The position numbers were made by a program, and so were the translations under genes. The notes beneath the pieces were generated by a model. The model searched no databases. It was not told the DNA's origin and was given only the letters and a program-made list of their open reading frames with translations. From NCBI GenBank assembly GCA_025454955.1, contig JALONL010000020.1, forward strand, positions 62,001-126,000: 64,000 nucleotides of DNA, written 5' to 3'. Origin of the DNA: Bacteroidia bacterium. Its GTDB lineage: Bacteria; Bacteroidota; Bacteroidia; Palsa-965. Shown piece by piece: positions 17,244-26,822 of this stretch (positions are counted from its first letter, which is position 1; each line of letters starts with the position of its first letter).

Positions 17244-19099
17244 GTGCGGACTTCGGTTGGTATGGGGATATGAAGATTTACTTTGGTTCCGGAACCGGGT
17301 TCAGAGTCAATTTTTATTGATCCGCCCAGCATCATGGCCCTGGCCTGCACATTTCCCCAGCCTCGTCCTTGCGAATGAGTAAGCAGTGCAGTGTCGAAAC
17401 CGCGGCCATTGTCGGTAATCTGCAAATCGAGGTTGTTTCCGGTTTTGTGCAGGTTTATGGTAATGTGTGCGGCCTGTGCATACTTGAGCATATTGCCGGT
17501 TACTTCCTGCGCTATGCGAAACACTGAGAGTTCGGCATCGGGTTTCAGCAGCGGGCGGGGCAAACCGGGTGCTGCATGGAATATGGCGGTAGTGTTATTA
17601 TGGCTGAGCTGTACGCAAAGTTCGTCGAGGGCGGCGGCCAGGCCGAAGTTGAGTGCTTCGGGAATAAGGTTGTGTGAAATGGCCCGCACATCGCTCAGCG
17701 TTTGCTCCACCAGTTGCAGCGATGCGTCCTGGTCTTTCTGCGCCGTAAGCTGCATTTTAAGCACCGCAAGCTGCTGCCCGATGCTGTCGTGCAAATCGCG
17801 CCCGATGCGCAAACGTTCCTGCTGCTCGCCCGCAAACAGTGCCTGCGCCGCAAGCTGCTGCTGCCGGTACAGTTGTGTCCTCAATTCCTCGTCCTTGCGC
17901 CTGCGGTAACGCTGGTAGTACGACAGTCCCAGCAACCCCAGCAGCAAGGCAAATACAACAACACCGCCCGTAATGAATCGCTGCCGGTTTAGTGTTTGCC
18001 CGGCCTCCATAAGCTGGCGGTCTTTCTTTTCGGTTTCGTAAATGGTTTCGAGTTCGGCAATGCGGGTTTGTGTTTTCTCGTTCAGCAAACGTTCGCTCAC
18101 TTTGCGCACCGAGTCTTTGGCTGCCAATGCCTCCGCGTATTTGCCCTGTCCGGCATATACATCGGCAAGTATCTGCCAGGCCTGTTTTTCGCCCACTTTG
18201 TAGTTTATAATGCGGGCGCGGCGCAGAAATTCGTTGAGGTACATTTCGGCCTCCCGAATCTTTTTCTGCTCAAGAAACAAATTACTTAAACCGAGGTACG
18301 AGTCGGCCTGCTGCCGGGCATCGCCCGTAAGCGAATCCTGCGCAATGGAACGGCGAAAAGCTTCGTAAGCTTTGTCGTACCGGCCGGTTACCGTATAGCA
18401 ATTGGCCTGATTGTCGTAAAACATAGAACGGAATTTTTGCAGCCGTTCTTCGTTCAGTTGCAGCAGCACGGCACTGTCTATGGCCAGCGCACTGTCGGTT
18501 TTACCGGTCATGCCATACAAATTGGCCAGGGTATGCGCGGCAATAAAATAACTCCGTTCGCTCGAAGCCAGAATTTCGGGCGACATGGCACTTTGCAAAT
18601 GCCGGCGGGCGAGATCAGTTTTTTCGCTTTGCTGATACACCTGTGCCAGACTAATATGCGCCCCCGCAATGCCGCGTTTGAAGCCAAGTTTTTCGGAAAT
18701 ACGCAGCGCCTCAAGGTTCTTTTCAATGGCCATTTCGGTACGGCCCACGTTCCATTCGCATTGTCCGGCACCAATAAGAGCCCGCGCACGGATGGAATCA
18801 TTTCCTGCAATCCGCGCCAGCGAATCGGCCCGCATAAAGGCCATAAACGAAGGCCGGTAAGTTCCTTTCAGCTTATAATGTATTCCGTAGCCCAACTGCG
18901 CCATGGCCTCCACTTCCGCCCGCCCGTCGGCCACAGAGTCGAGCATTTTGGCATAAATAAGCAGCGAGTCCTGTGCCGGTTTGGTATCACTTACCAAACG
19001 GTTGTACCACATAATTACACGATCATTATTTCGTTCAGGAACAGTACTGCTGCAACCCCATGTGAGTAGAAGCAGAAACAGGAAAAAGCGGTTGGGCAT
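17240..19099 (-). CDS. TPR-containing sensor histidine kinase (HisKA_3 type)
   Basis: 619 residues. It begins with a lipoprotein-like signal (LLLLTWGC). Residues about 40-350 form tetratricopeptide repeats that would face the periplasm. A membrane helix (FITGGVVVFALLLGLLGL) lies near 370-390. The kinase core has IGRDLHDSIGQQL with phospho-acceptor His437, an N-box in QEVTGNMLKYA, and the ATP-lid motifs DNGRGFD and GWGNVQARAMMLGG. This layout is the standard Bacteroidota partner of NarL-type regulators, and the regulator gene follows with a four-base overlap. The signal is probably protein- or peptide-like given the TPR sensor, but this is inferred. Confidence 0.94.
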   Translation of the reverse strand: MPNRFFLFLLLLTWGCSSTVPERNNDRVIMWYNRLVSDTKPAQDSLLIYAKMLDSVADGRAEVEAMAQLGYGIHYKLKGTYRPSFMAFMRADSLARIAGNDSIRARALIGAGQCEWNVGRTEMAIEKNLEALRISEKLGFKRGIAGAHISLAQVYQQSEKTDLARRHLQSAMSPEILASSERSYFIAAHTLANLYGMTGKTDSALAIDSAVLLQLNEERLQKFRSMFYDNQANCYTVTGRYDKAYEAFRRSIAQDSLTGDARQQADSYLGLSNLFLEQKKIREAEMYLNEFLRRARIINYKVGEKQAWQILADVYAGQGKYAEALAAKDSVRKVSERLLNEKTQTRIAELETIYETEKKDRQLMEAGQTLNRQRFITGGVVVFALLLGLLGLSYYQRYRRRKDEELRTQLYRQQQLAAQALFAGEQQERLRIGRDLHDSIGQQLAVLKMQLTAQKDQDASLQLVEQTLSDVRAISHNLIPEALNFGLAAALDELCVQLSHNNTTAIFHAAPGLPRPLLKPDAELSVFRIAQEVTGNMLKYAQAAHITINLHKTGNNLDLQITDNGRGFDTALLTHSQGRGWGNVQARAMMLGGSIKIDSEPGSGTKVNLHIPIPTEVRT

Positions 19100-19249
19100 A
19101 GACTTGCAATGTAGTATTTACAATGAATTTTGGCCCGGGCCGGCGACAGAATCTTTCCACATAAATAATCAACCACACACTAAGCCAAGAGGCCTGTATA
19201 GCTCCCTACAATTAAATCCGGTCTTAATGCAGCCCCTTTCGGCGGCCAT

Positions 19250-19257
19250 TACCTTTG
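19250..19257 (+). promoter_or_regulatory. -7 promoter element upstream of the 24-aa ORF
   Basis: TACCTTTG matches TAnnTTTG exactly, 27 bp before the ATG at 19285. It shows that this stretch is likely transcribed even though no large gene follows at once. Confidence 0.5.
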
Positions 19258-19284
19258 CAGTATCAACTTTTAAAACAAAAAACC

Positions 19285-19359
19285 ATGCGTTATCTCCTTT
19301 TTCCCGGTGTGCTCATTCTCACTTTCATTGCACTGGCCGTGTTTTGCCCGTTTAACTGA
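19285..19359 (+). CDS. Possible 24-residue hydrophobic peptide
   Basis: ATG 19285 to TGA 19357-19359 encodes MRYLLFPGVLILTFIALAV followed by FCPFN, a single membrane-spanning peptide. It has an exact -7 box upstream, an A-rich start region and a hairpin downstream at 19465-19482, so it has the layout of a complete small gene. No family is recognised. It could also be a leader for the T9SS gene at 19551. Confidence 0.45.
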   Translation: MRYLLFPGVLILTFIALAVFCPFN

Positions 19360-19464
19360 TTTCTGCCCTTTCTGGCTGTCCGCTTTCCCGGGTTTGTATG
19401 TCAATGAAACAATCAGATTGCAGAAAAACCATCGTCAGGCCGCAACAACTGTTTTTCCCGTCCC

Positions 19465-19482
19465 GCCCCTGTTTTCAGGGGC
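19465..19482 (+). terminator. Hairpin, possible terminator
   Basis: GCCCCTG/CAGGGGC, a 7 bp stem with a TTTT loop, followed by TTCCCACCTTTTAATTT. The T-run is interrupted, so termination may be weak. Confidence 0.45.
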
Positions 19483-19550
19483 TTCCCACCTTTTAATTTG
19501 ATAACGGAGAAATAATAGGAACTCCGGGGGGAATGGTTTAATTTCGCGGC

Positions 19551-21062
19551 ATGAAAAAAATCTTTACCCTTTCAGTACTCCTGCTGGTTTCGGCCGCCGG
19601 CTACTCCCAGTCGTGCTCGGAGCTTTTCTTCTCCGAATACCTTGAAGGTTCTTCCAACAACAAAGCCATTGAAATTTACAACCCCACCTCTGGCACGGTT
19701 AACCTCTCGAACTACAAAATATACCGTTACAACAACGGTTCTCCCACCCCCACCGATTCACTTTCTCCGCAGGGCACACTTGCTGCAGGTGCTGTATTTG
19801 TAGCGGGAAACTCGCAGGCTGTGGCAGCCATTCTCGGCGTGTCCGACACCCTGCACAGCATCACCTTCTACAATGGCGATGATGCAATGGTGCTCAAAAA
19901 CATCACCACCAACACCGTGCTCGACATTATCGGCATTATTGGTGTGGATCCCGGCACAAACTGGCCCGTAGGCACCGGCGCCACCAGCGAGTTTACCCTC
20001 GTGCGCAACATCAGCGTAAACCAGGGCAGTACCAACTGGGCTGTGGCCGCCACCCAATACGATGTGCATCCGCAAAACACCACCACCTTCATTGGCAACC
20101 ATACCATGACCCCCTGCTGCTCGGCTCCCGTAGCACAGATAACCAACACACAAAACGTAAGCTGCTTTGGCGGCACCAATGGTCAGGCCACCGTGCAGGC
20201 CAGCAACGGTAATACATTTACTTATGCCTGGTCGCCAAACAGCAGCACCACAGCTACCGCCACGGGTTTAACAGCCGGCGTTTACACCTGCATCGTAACC
20301 AACGAGTGCAATCTTTCCGATACCGTTTCGGTAACCATTACCCAGCCCACACAAATCACAGGCACATTTACAAACATTGTGGCACCCGGCTGTAACCAGT
20401 CAAACGGCTCAGTTTCTATTATTGTCACAGGCGGCACACCGCCTTATACCTACCAGTGGTCAAACGGCGGCAACACACCTACCATCAACAACCTTTCGGC
20501 CGGTACTTACACCTGCGTGATTATTGATGGCAACGGATGTGGCACACAGTTCTTTGTTACACTTCCCAACAGCAATCCACCGGTAGTTACTCTCCAGCTT
20601 ACCAATCCCGATACGCTTTGTCTCAACACTCCCGCCTTTATGCTTGGCGGCGAAAGCCCTGCAGGCGGCGTGTGGAGCGGCCCCGGTGTGAGCGGCAATA
20701 TGTTTAACGCATCCACCACCACACCCGGCTGGCAAACAATTACCTACACCTACACCGACACCAGCAACTGCGTAGGCAGTGCCACCGACAGCATTTTTGT
20801 AGATGTATGCACCGGCCTTGCACAAAATACCGCCACAGGCAGCATCCGTGTATTCCCCAACCCGGCCGCCGATGTGCTTCAGCTCACCGCCGTGCCCGCG
20901 GGCACCCAGCTCGAAGTGTTTGACGCTGCCGGCCGTTTGGTAATGACACAAACCGCACAGCCGCAAATAAACATCAGCACACTCGAAAGCGGCAGCTACG
21001 TGCTTGCACTGCGCAATGCTTCGGGCGTTATCATCGAACGAATTGCTTTTGTGAAACAGTAA
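19551..21062 (+). CDS. T9SS-secreted protein with lamin-tail-like domain
   Basis: 503 residues. The signal peptide is MKKIFTLSVLLLVSAAGYSQ. The next 170 residues resemble a lamin-tail domain (LFFSEYLEGSSNNKAIEIYNPT ... TFYNGDDAMVLKN). Two repeats of the SprB/Ig-like type follow (NVSCFGGTNGQATVQ, GSVSIIVTGGTPPYTYQWS). The last 75 residues are a type A T9SS sorting domain (VFPNPAADVLQL, EVFDAAGRLV, SGSYVLALRN). It is expected on the cell surface or in the medium. The lamin-tail domain often accompanies secreted nucleases, but no nuclease is seen here. Confidence 0.88.
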   Translation: MKKIFTLSVLLLVSAAGYSQSCSELFFSEYLEGSSNNKAIEIYNPTSGTVNLSNYKIYRYNNGSPTPTDSLSPQGTLAAGAVFVAGNSQAVAAILGVSDTLHSITFYNGDDAMVLKNITTNTVLDIIGIIGVDPGTNWPVGTGATSEFTLVRNISVNQGSTNWAVAATQYDVHPQNTTTFIGNHTMTPCCSAPVAQITNTQNVSCFGGTNGQATVQASNGNTFTYAWSPNSSTTATATGLTAGVYTCIVTNECNLSDTVSVTITQPTQITGTFTNIVAPGCNQSNGSVSIIVTGGTPPYTYQWSNGGNTPTINNLSAGTYTCVIIDGNGCGTQFFVTLPNSNPPVVTLQLTNPDTLCLNTPAFMLGGESPAGGVWSGPGVSGNMFNASTTTPGWQTITYTYTDTSNCVGSATDSIFVDVCTGLAQNTATGSIRVFPNPAADVLQLTAVPAGTQLEVFDAAGRLVMTQTAQPQINISTLESGSYVLALRNASGVIIERIAFVKQ

Positions 21063-21076
21063 TCCGGCATTCACAC

Positions 21077-21112
21077 AAAAGCGGTGGCCTCTGCACAGAG
21101 ACCACCGCTTTT
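21077..21112. terminator. Bidirectional terminator
   Basis: AAAAGCGGTGG pairs with CCACCGCTTTT, with further pairing towards the loop, between convergent genes ending at 21062 and 21127. Confidence 0.88.
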
Positions 21113-21126
21113 GCTTTATTGCCGGG

Positions 21127-22338
21127 TTAAATCAGTTTGAATAAAGAGTTGTCGAGCGGCTTTACAATGGTTTCCACACGCGGGCCGTTCATGCCCGGTT
21201 GCCCATGTCGTCCGGGCCTTCCGGGTGTTGCGGAGTTGTTTCTGCGCTGACCGGCGTTTTCTGTTCCCGCTCCGTTTCCTGCTCTGCCGCCACGACCACC
21301 GGCTCCGGCCCGACCTCCATAATTATAGGCATGTACCGGTATGAAGTTTACATTTACACTTGTATCGGCAATAATCCTGATTTGCCCGCCATTTCCTGCC
21401 GAACCTCCATCGCCGCCATCGCCACCGTCGCCTCCGAAACAGCGAAAATTTAAGCTCTGCTCACCGCCATCGCCTCCATTGCCACCGTTGCCCCCATCGC
21501 CTCCGTCGCCTCCGTTGGCAAATACCCGTAACATACTCGAAGTGCCGTCTAAACAATAATAATAACGCCTGCCCGTAGTAATATCATGCACGTAAATCAG
21601 ATAAAGAATCTTTCCAAGATCAGAAGTCCGGTATGATTTTATGTAAATATCCACGATATGCCCGTCGGTGCCATGATTTCCACCCGTACCATGACTGCCA
21701 TGTGTACCATTTTGGCAGGGAGTATTGCCATTTGACCGATTGCCACTTGAACCGGAATTTCCATGATATCCACCCCTTCCGAATTCGCCATTCAGATTGA
21801 GTTCAATATTTTTCATCGACACCAGATCCACTTCCTTGGTATGTGTCAACCCCTCTTTGCGTTTATAGGTGAGCGTAATGGATATTTTCCCGCCGGGACA
21901 TTGCTCAAGATTACGGCCAACCACAACAACGTTACTGTCAATAAGCTTTCCGCCGGTAACCACTATATCAAAATCATTCCAGTGAAAAGGCTGTTTTTTA
22001 CTGTCTAAATAGGTATTGGGTATATACCCCGGTTGATTGAGATTGGAATTTTTACCCCAAATCATCAGTGTATTTGTAATCAATGTAAACGTATATCGTT
22101 CGTTATTGTGATATAAAGCGAGAGAAGCGGCAAACCTTATGGTATCGCCAAAATGCACGGTGGCCGTATCCCTTACCCTTGCCACAACCCGCACTACCTT
22201 TTCGGGCGCAAAAATGGCGTTCTTTTTTGACCGGTCTTTTGAAGAAGAAATTTGTTTTTCGCCCTGCCCGGCGTGTATTGCACCTGACAATACTATACAA
22301 AAGACAAGCGCAAGGAGTGTGCGTACTTTTCTATTCAT
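21127..22338 (-). CDS. Secreted glycine-rich collagen-like protein
   Basis: 403 residues with a signal peptide (VRTLLALVFCIVLSGAIHAG). Residues about 45-185 are a beta-rich domain. From about 190 there are glycine-rich blocks: NGTHGSHGTGGNHGTDGH, then FANGGDGGDGGNGGNGGDGG, then GGDGGDGGDGGSAGNGG and GGRAGAGGRGGRAGNGAG, ending with PGRPGRHGQPGMNGP. The runs are G-G-X rather than strict collagen Gly-X-Y, except near the end. No T9SS tail or lipobox. An extracellular or envelope structural role is inferred. Confidence 0.75.
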   Translation of the reverse strand: MNRKVRTLLALVFCIVLSGAIHAGQGEKQISSSKDRSKKNAIFAPEKVVRVVARVRDTATVHFGDTIRFAASLALYHNNERYTFTLITNTLMIWGKNSNLNQPGYIPNTYLDSKKQPFHWNDFDIVVTGGKLIDSNVVVVGRNLEQCPGGKISITLTYKRKEGLTHTKEVDLVSMKNIELNLNGEFGRGGYHGNSGSSGNRSNGNTPCQNGTHGSHGTGGNHGTDGHIVDIYIKSYRTSDLGKILYLIYVHDITTGRRYYYCLDGTSSMLRVFANGGDGGDGGNGGNGGDGGEQSLNFRCFGGDGGDGGDGGSAGNGGQIRIIADTSVNVNFIPVHAYNYGGRAGAGGRGGRAGNGAGTENAGQRRNNSATPGRPGRHGQPGMNGPRVETIVKPLDNSLFKLI

Positions 22339-22598
22339 TGTAATTAATTAAAGAGGTTAATTATTGATGTGCAATTTTGCGCGGCAAAGACTGTGCCATA
22401 TAGTGTTGAAAAACAAAGATTTAACGATTTAGGGAAATGGTTGAATTTTCCGGCTGAATTTTAATTCTTGTTTACAATTGAAAACCGGCACAGCACAAAG
22501 CAGTTGCTGCCGGAAGGCAGCAACTGTACACCTGTAACTTTTAGGGATATAAAGGTTATAGATGAGATGAGTTGAAACTACGCGCAACAATTTCTGTA

Positions 22599-23696
22599 AT
22601 GAATATACCCCTTCTGCTGCGCGGAGCTTTGCTTTGCGGCCTTTTGTGTGGTGGCTGCCAGAGAGATATTCGCAAACTACATATCGAAAAGCGCATCTAC
22701 CGCCCGGGCTGGTACATCAGCATTCCGCCAAAGGGTGAGCCCATTACGCATCAGTACCCTCCTCCGGCGCAAACACCTGTGGTTTATCCTTCGTCTGTTC
22801 CGAAAGCGCCACCTGCGGGCGGGCAGGCACCGTTGCCGCCGTCGGGTAAAACGGGTTCGCCGCCGGTGGCGGGTGGTCCGGCGCAAACGCCTGTGGGTGG
22901 CGGCAATGCTCAATCGCCTGTGGCTGGTGGTGGTACACAGGCACCGGCAGTCGGTGGTACAGCACAAACGCCTTCGGGGGGCACTACAGCTTCGGGTGGT
23001 ACGCCTGTGCCTCCGATGCCCGATTCGCTGGCTCCGCCTCCCGTGGCACAACAGCCCGCGGCCGATACCACTGCTGATAGCGGCAATCCGGTGGCCACGC
23101 CGGAATTGGCGCTGGATGCGGGTGTACGCGTTTTTGCAGCCGGGTTAATGCCATCGGGGCGCAACCAATTTCCTGTGGCTGCCGGAGCGGGTTTTGCCGG
23201 TGCCGGATTCTCGCTTAAAACGGCAATTGGCAACCGCTTTTCGCTGTTGTTTTCGTGCAGCTACAAATACACATTTATGCGTGTGCGGCAATCGGCACTG
23301 CGGCCGCTGCCCCTGGCCGCAGTACCCGCATCACACGAAAAAATAAGACTGCACGGCATTTACAACGAAGCCGCATTTGGCGTAGAATTATCGCCCCAAG
23401 CATTCATTCACCGCATTCACTTTGCACTGGGCATCGAACGCATTGTACATTCGGCATTAATTGCAAAAACGGGTACGCCCGATACACAGCCGCAATCGGG
23501 GCAGCAAAGCCACACGCTTACGCGTACCAAAGTAACCGGGTTGTATGGCATTCGTCCATCAGCCTGGTATGTGGGCGCAGGCGTTACGCATAATTTCTGC
23601 CAGCTTTTTGCGCAATGGCGCATCACCCCACAAACCAGGCACGAAACCGATTTTCAGCCGTTTGCGTTGGGGGTTATGCTTGCGGTGGGACATTGA
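22599..23696 (+). CDS. Lipoprotein with repetitive Pro/Gly linker and beta-barrel-like domain
   Basis: 365 residues from ATG 22599 (MNIPLLLRGALLCGLLCGGC, lipobox). Residues about 55-150 are a low-complexity linker built on variants of PVAGGxAQTP. The C-terminal half has alternating strands (FSLKTAIGNRFSLLFSCSYKYTF, WYVGAGVTHNFCQLFAQW) and ends FALGVMLAVGH. A TTG start at 22572 is possible but would lengthen the signal peptide. No family recognised; an outer-membrane location is inferred. The intergenic region 22339-22598 shows no clear element. Confidence 0.65.
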   Translation: MNIPLLLRGALLCGLLCGGCQRDIRKLHIEKRIYRPGWYISIPPKGEPITHQYPPPAQTPVVYPSSVPKAPPAGGQAPLPPSGKTGSPPVAGGPAQTPVGGGNAQSPVAGGGTQAPAVGGTAQTPSGGTTASGGTPVPPMPDSLAPPPVAQQPAADTTADSGNPVATPELALDAGVRVFAAGLMPSGRNQFPVAAGAGFAGAGFSLKTAIGNRFSLLFSCSYKYTFMRVRQSALRPLPLAAVPASHEKIRLHGIYNEAAFGVELSPQAFIHRIHFALGIERIVHSALIAKTGTPDTQPQSGQQSHTLTRTKVTGLYGIRPSAWYVGAGVTHNFCQLFAQWRITPQTRHETDFQPFALGVMLAVGH

Positions 23697-23782
23697 GCGG
23701 CCACAGCATTTGTCGTTCCCGCTCCGGGTATTCAAAATTGCAGACTCACTACGTAAAAACACGTATTTAGCCCAAAGTAGTA

Positions 23783-23811
23783 TTGCCATTGGCTTGCATT
23801 GTCTATTTTTA
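23783..23811 (+). promoter_or_regulatory. Possible promoter for the HYR-domain T9SS gene
   Basis: TTG at 23783-23785, 18 bp, then TATTTTTA at 23804-23811, 29 bp before the ATG at 23841. The last base deviates from TAnnTTTG. Confidence 0.4.
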
Positions 23812-23840
23812 TATTCCCCTCCAAATTACCCATCATACTC

Positions 23841-26066
23841 ATGAAAAAACATCTACTTTTTTGCCTGGCAGGCCTTTTGGCCGCTGCTCCGCTTTTGTCG
23901 CAATGCCTTACGGTATCGTGCGCTTCTTCCGTTACCACAGTGGCCGATTCGGGCAGTTGCGGGGCGGTGGTTAATTATACCGCACCTCAGGCTTCGTCCT
24001 CCTGCATAGCCTCTACCGATTCGACGGTGTTTAATTTTACCGGCGCCGTACAGCAGTTTGTGGTGCCGCCCGGAGTAACTTCAGTCACCATAAAAACCTG
24101 GGGCGCACAGGGCGGTGCAAACTGGGTAAACAATAACAATTTTGGCGGCTTTGTGCAGGGCACAGTGGCCGTTACGCCCGGAGCCACACTTTATGTATAT
24201 GTGGGCGGACAGCCGCTCACAGGAACAGTTGGCGGCTATAACGGCGGCGGTGCCGGCGATGGAGCAGGCAAAGGCGGCGGTGGCGGCACCGATGTACGCA
24301 CCATAAGCAACGACCTTAACAGCCGCCTCATTGTAGCCGGCGGCGGTGGCGGTGCCGGTTTCTGGAGCAGCCTGCATGTGGTAGGCGGAGTAGGCGGCGG
24401 ACTTAACGGAGGAAACGGCTACAGAAACACGCCTTCCGATGCAGGCGGTCTGGGTGCCTCGCAAACCGCCGCCGGAGCCAATGGCACCTGCGTTAACTTC
24501 AACGTTACCACTATGGCCGGAGGCTTTGGTTTTGGCGGCACACCATTTGGTTACAACTGCGGCTGCGAAGGCTATGGCGGCGGTGGCGGATGGTACGGCG
24601 GCGCGGGCAGCGGAAACTGCCGCGGCGGCGGCGGCGGAAGTGGTTACGCTACTCCCACAGCAAGCGGAGTGACCATGCAAAGCGGTGTACGTGTAGGAAA
24701 CGGGAAAGTAGTTATCGAATACCTTGGCATAACCACACCCGTGGTTACACAAACTGCCGGACTTCCCTCGGGCAGCCTTTTCCCCACCGGAATCACCACC
24801 AACACATTCATTGCCGCCGATGGTTTTGGCAATGCCGATACCTGCTCGTTTACCGTTACAGTAAACGACAACCAATCCCCGGTAATTTCAAACATTCCGC
24901 AAAACATTACCGTATCAAACGACAGCGGTATGTGTGGCGCAGTGGTTTCCTGGCCTGCGCTTCAGTTTAGCGATAACTGCAGCGTGCAAAACACCATAAT
25001 CTCACACCCCAGCGGAAGCACTTTCGCAATTGGCACTACCACGGTAGAAATTATTGCCACCGATGCCGCAGGAAATGCCGATACGGCCAGCTTTACAGTA
25101 ACCGTAAACGACACCGAAGCACCGCTGCTTATCTGCGGCTCCAACATAACCGCCTACACCGACAGCGGAACCTGCACCCGCTCGCTTACGCTGGTGCCGC
25201 CGCAGGTAACCGATAACTGTTCCACATTTACCGTCACAAACGATGCTCCTTCGTTATTCCCCACCGGCGTAACCACAGTAACCTGGACAGCCACCGATGC
25301 CGCCGGAAACTTCAGCACCTGCCAGAGCACTGTTACTATACTCGATTCCGTGCCACCGGTGTTTACGTCTCTCTCATTAAACATTCAGCTTTGTGTGGGC
25401 GATACGCTTGTGCTTCCCACACCCGTGGCCACCGACAATTGCGGCGTAACGATCACGCAAACATCAGGCCCGGCTTCGGGAACGGTGCTGCCTGCCGGTT
25501 CATACACGGTAGTTTATACCGCTGCCGATCCGTCGGCAAATACGGCCACACAAAGTTTCGGCATTAACGTAACCGATCCCGGCGTAACACTTACGCTCAG
25601 CACACCGCCCGTAATTTGTGCGGCCGATGGTCCGTTTACCCTTGCCGGAGGTTCGCCCGCAGGCGGCAACTGGAGCGGTCCCGGTGTGAGCGGAAGTACC
25701 TTTGCAGGAAATGCCGTAAGCGGCCCCGGTTCTTACACCATTACCTACACCTTTACCGATTTCAACGGCTGCACCGGCACCGCTACCGATGTGCTGGTGG
25801 TTGATGCCTGTGTGGGGATGGAAGAGAATACAACCTCCACGCTCGAACTTTATCCCAACCCGGCCTCGCAGGAGTTTATGCTCGTGAGCAGCGGAAACGG
25901 CCGCGTGGAAATTGTTTCGGCATCAGGGCAGTTGGTAATTGCACAACGCATTTCCAACACCCGCGAAACCGTGAACACTTCGACACTGGCTTCGGGCATT
26001 TATATGGTACGCTTTACCGATAATGCCGGCGCAATAAGCACCGCGCGATTGGTGATTCAGCGATAA
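23841..26066 (+). CDS. T9SS-secreted protein with glycine-rich and HYR domains
   Basis: 741 residues from ATG 23841 (MKKHLLFCLAGLLAAAPLLSQ). After a short HYR-like piece there is a glycine-rich domain (about 70-290) with GGxGGG runs and YVYVGGQPL, the type seen in bacterial Gly-rich adhesin-like modules. Then come about four HYR/Ig-like repeats with VxVxDxxxP and DAAGNxxTxxFTVTVND (about 300-580), an SprB-like segment (LAGGSPAGGNWSGPGVSG), and a type A T9SS sorting domain (LYPNPASQEFML, SGIYMVRFTD). The GGSPAGG-WSGPGVSG block is shared with the T9SS protein at 19551. It is expected on the cell surface, probably for adhesion. Confidence 0.86.
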   Translation: MKKHLLFCLAGLLAAAPLLSQCLTVSCASSVTTVADSGSCGAVVNYTAPQASSSCIASTDSTVFNFTGAVQQFVVPPGVTSVTIKTWGAQGGANWVNNNNFGGFVQGTVAVTPGATLYVYVGGQPLTGTVGGYNGGGAGDGAGKGGGGGTDVRTISNDLNSRLIVAGGGGGAGFWSSLHVVGGVGGGLNGGNGYRNTPSDAGGLGASQTAAGANGTCVNFNVTTMAGGFGFGGTPFGYNCGCEGYGGGGGWYGGAGSGNCRGGGGGSGYATPTASGVTMQSGVRVGNGKVVIEYLGITTPVVTQTAGLPSGSLFPTGITTNTFIAADGFGNADTCSFTVTVNDNQSPVISNIPQNITVSNDSGMCGAVVSWPALQFSDNCSVQNTIISHPSGSTFAIGTTTVEIIATDAAGNADTASFTVTVNDTEAPLLICGSNITAYTDSGTCTRSLTLVPPQVTDNCSTFTVTNDAPSLFPTGVTTVTWTATDAAGNFSTCQSTVTILDSVPPVFTSLSLNIQLCVGDTLVLPTPVATDNCGVTITQTSGPASGTVLPAGSYTVVYTAADPSANTATQSFGINVTDPGVTLTLSTPPVICAADGPFTLAGGSPAGGNWSGPGVSGSTFAGNAVSGPGSYTITYTFTDFNGCTGTATDVLVVDACVGMEENTTSTLELYPNPASQEFMLVSSGNGRVEIVSASGQLVIAQRISNTRETVNTSTLASGIYMVRFTDNAGAISTARLVIQR

Positions 26067-26083
26067 ATAGTATTGACCAAAAT

Positions 26084-26120
26084 AAAAGCGGTTGTTTCTT
26101 TTCGTGAAACAACCGCTTTT
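26084..26120. terminator. Bidirectional terminator
   Basis: AAAAGCGGTTGTTTC pairs with GAAACAACCGCTTTT around a seven-base loop, between convergent genes ending at 26066 and 26142. Confidence 0.9.
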
Positions 26121-26141
26121 GCTTTTTCATCAAACCGGGAT

Positions 26142-26759
26142 TTATTTACCGCCGAAATTCTGCACGCAATTCCAGGTGTATTTTTTATGCTTGTGAATGC
26201 TTACACCGATATGGGTGAATTTCGGATCGAGAATATTTTTCCGGTGCCCGAGCGATTTTATGTTCTGGTCGATGAGCAGTTGCATCACAATATCCAGCGC
26301 ATTGTTGTAGCCGTAGCTGCAGTTTTCGCCCCAGTATGAAAAGCCGCTTTGTTTGAAGCGTTGCTTTTTGCCGCTGTGCCCGGTGGTTCCGGCATTGCCG
26401 CTTTTGCGGGCGTGACCGGCGGCGGTTTCTTTCAGCTTTTCGTTAAACTGCAATGCCTCCACGGCCTTCATGCTTTGCAGCGTGCGCATGAGGGAGTTGG
26501 TGTACGATGTTTTCTTTCCGGCCGAGTCGATCCACGGGCCTGCATACTCTTTTGCGAAACGTTTGGGTTCGGTGCGGGCTATGTTGCAGAGTTCTATTAC
26601 GCGCTGTTCTTCGGTGGTGTGATCTTCCTGCGGCGAAAAATTAGCCACTCCAGAAGCATGGGCCCAAACGGGCTGTTCCTCCTGCGTGTGAGTTTGCATA
26701 GTTGCAAACGAAGCACAGAGGAGGAACAGGGAAAGGTAAACGAATGTATGTTTCATCAT
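26142..26759 (-). CDS. CAP-domain (SCP/PR1-like) secreted protein
   Basis: 205 residues from MMKHTFVYLSLFLLCASFA (signal peptide; the next Met at 26756 is equally possible). The CAP fold is shown by VIELCNIARTEPKRF, AGHARKSGNAGTTGHSG, GENCSYGYNNALDIVMQLLID, LGHRKNILDPKFTHIGVSI and WNCVQNFGG. The conserved His, Glu and His of the CAP cavity are present. It lies 63 bp downstream of rtcB on the same strand, but nothing links its role to RNA repair. The longer frame to 26807 is rejected because it adds a basic stretch before the signal. Confidence 0.88.
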   Translation of the reverse strand: MMKHTFVYLSLFLLCASFATMQTHTQEEQPVWAHASGVANFSPQEDHTTEEQRVIELCNIARTEPKRFAKEYAGPWIDSAGKKTSYTNSLMRTLQSMKAVEALQFNEKLKETAAGHARKSGNAGTTGHSGKKQRFKQSGFSYWGENCSYGYNNALDIVMQLLIDQNIKSLGHRKNILDPKFTHIGVSIHKHKKYTWNCVQNFGGK

Positions 26760-26822
26760 TTCAAAAACGAACTTACTGCGTTTAAGATTGCGTGGCCGGT
26801 TTCGCATTTTTAGCGATGACTT

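Noticed and set aside
19539..19546. TAATTTCG as a promoter of the T9SS gene at 19551
   Set aside because: It ends only 4 bp before the ATG, which would put the transcription start at or after the start codon.
22677..23148. Arg-rich frames around the Pro/Gly linker of the lipoprotein
   Set aside because: Repeats of the linker read in other frames; no start region or family similarity.
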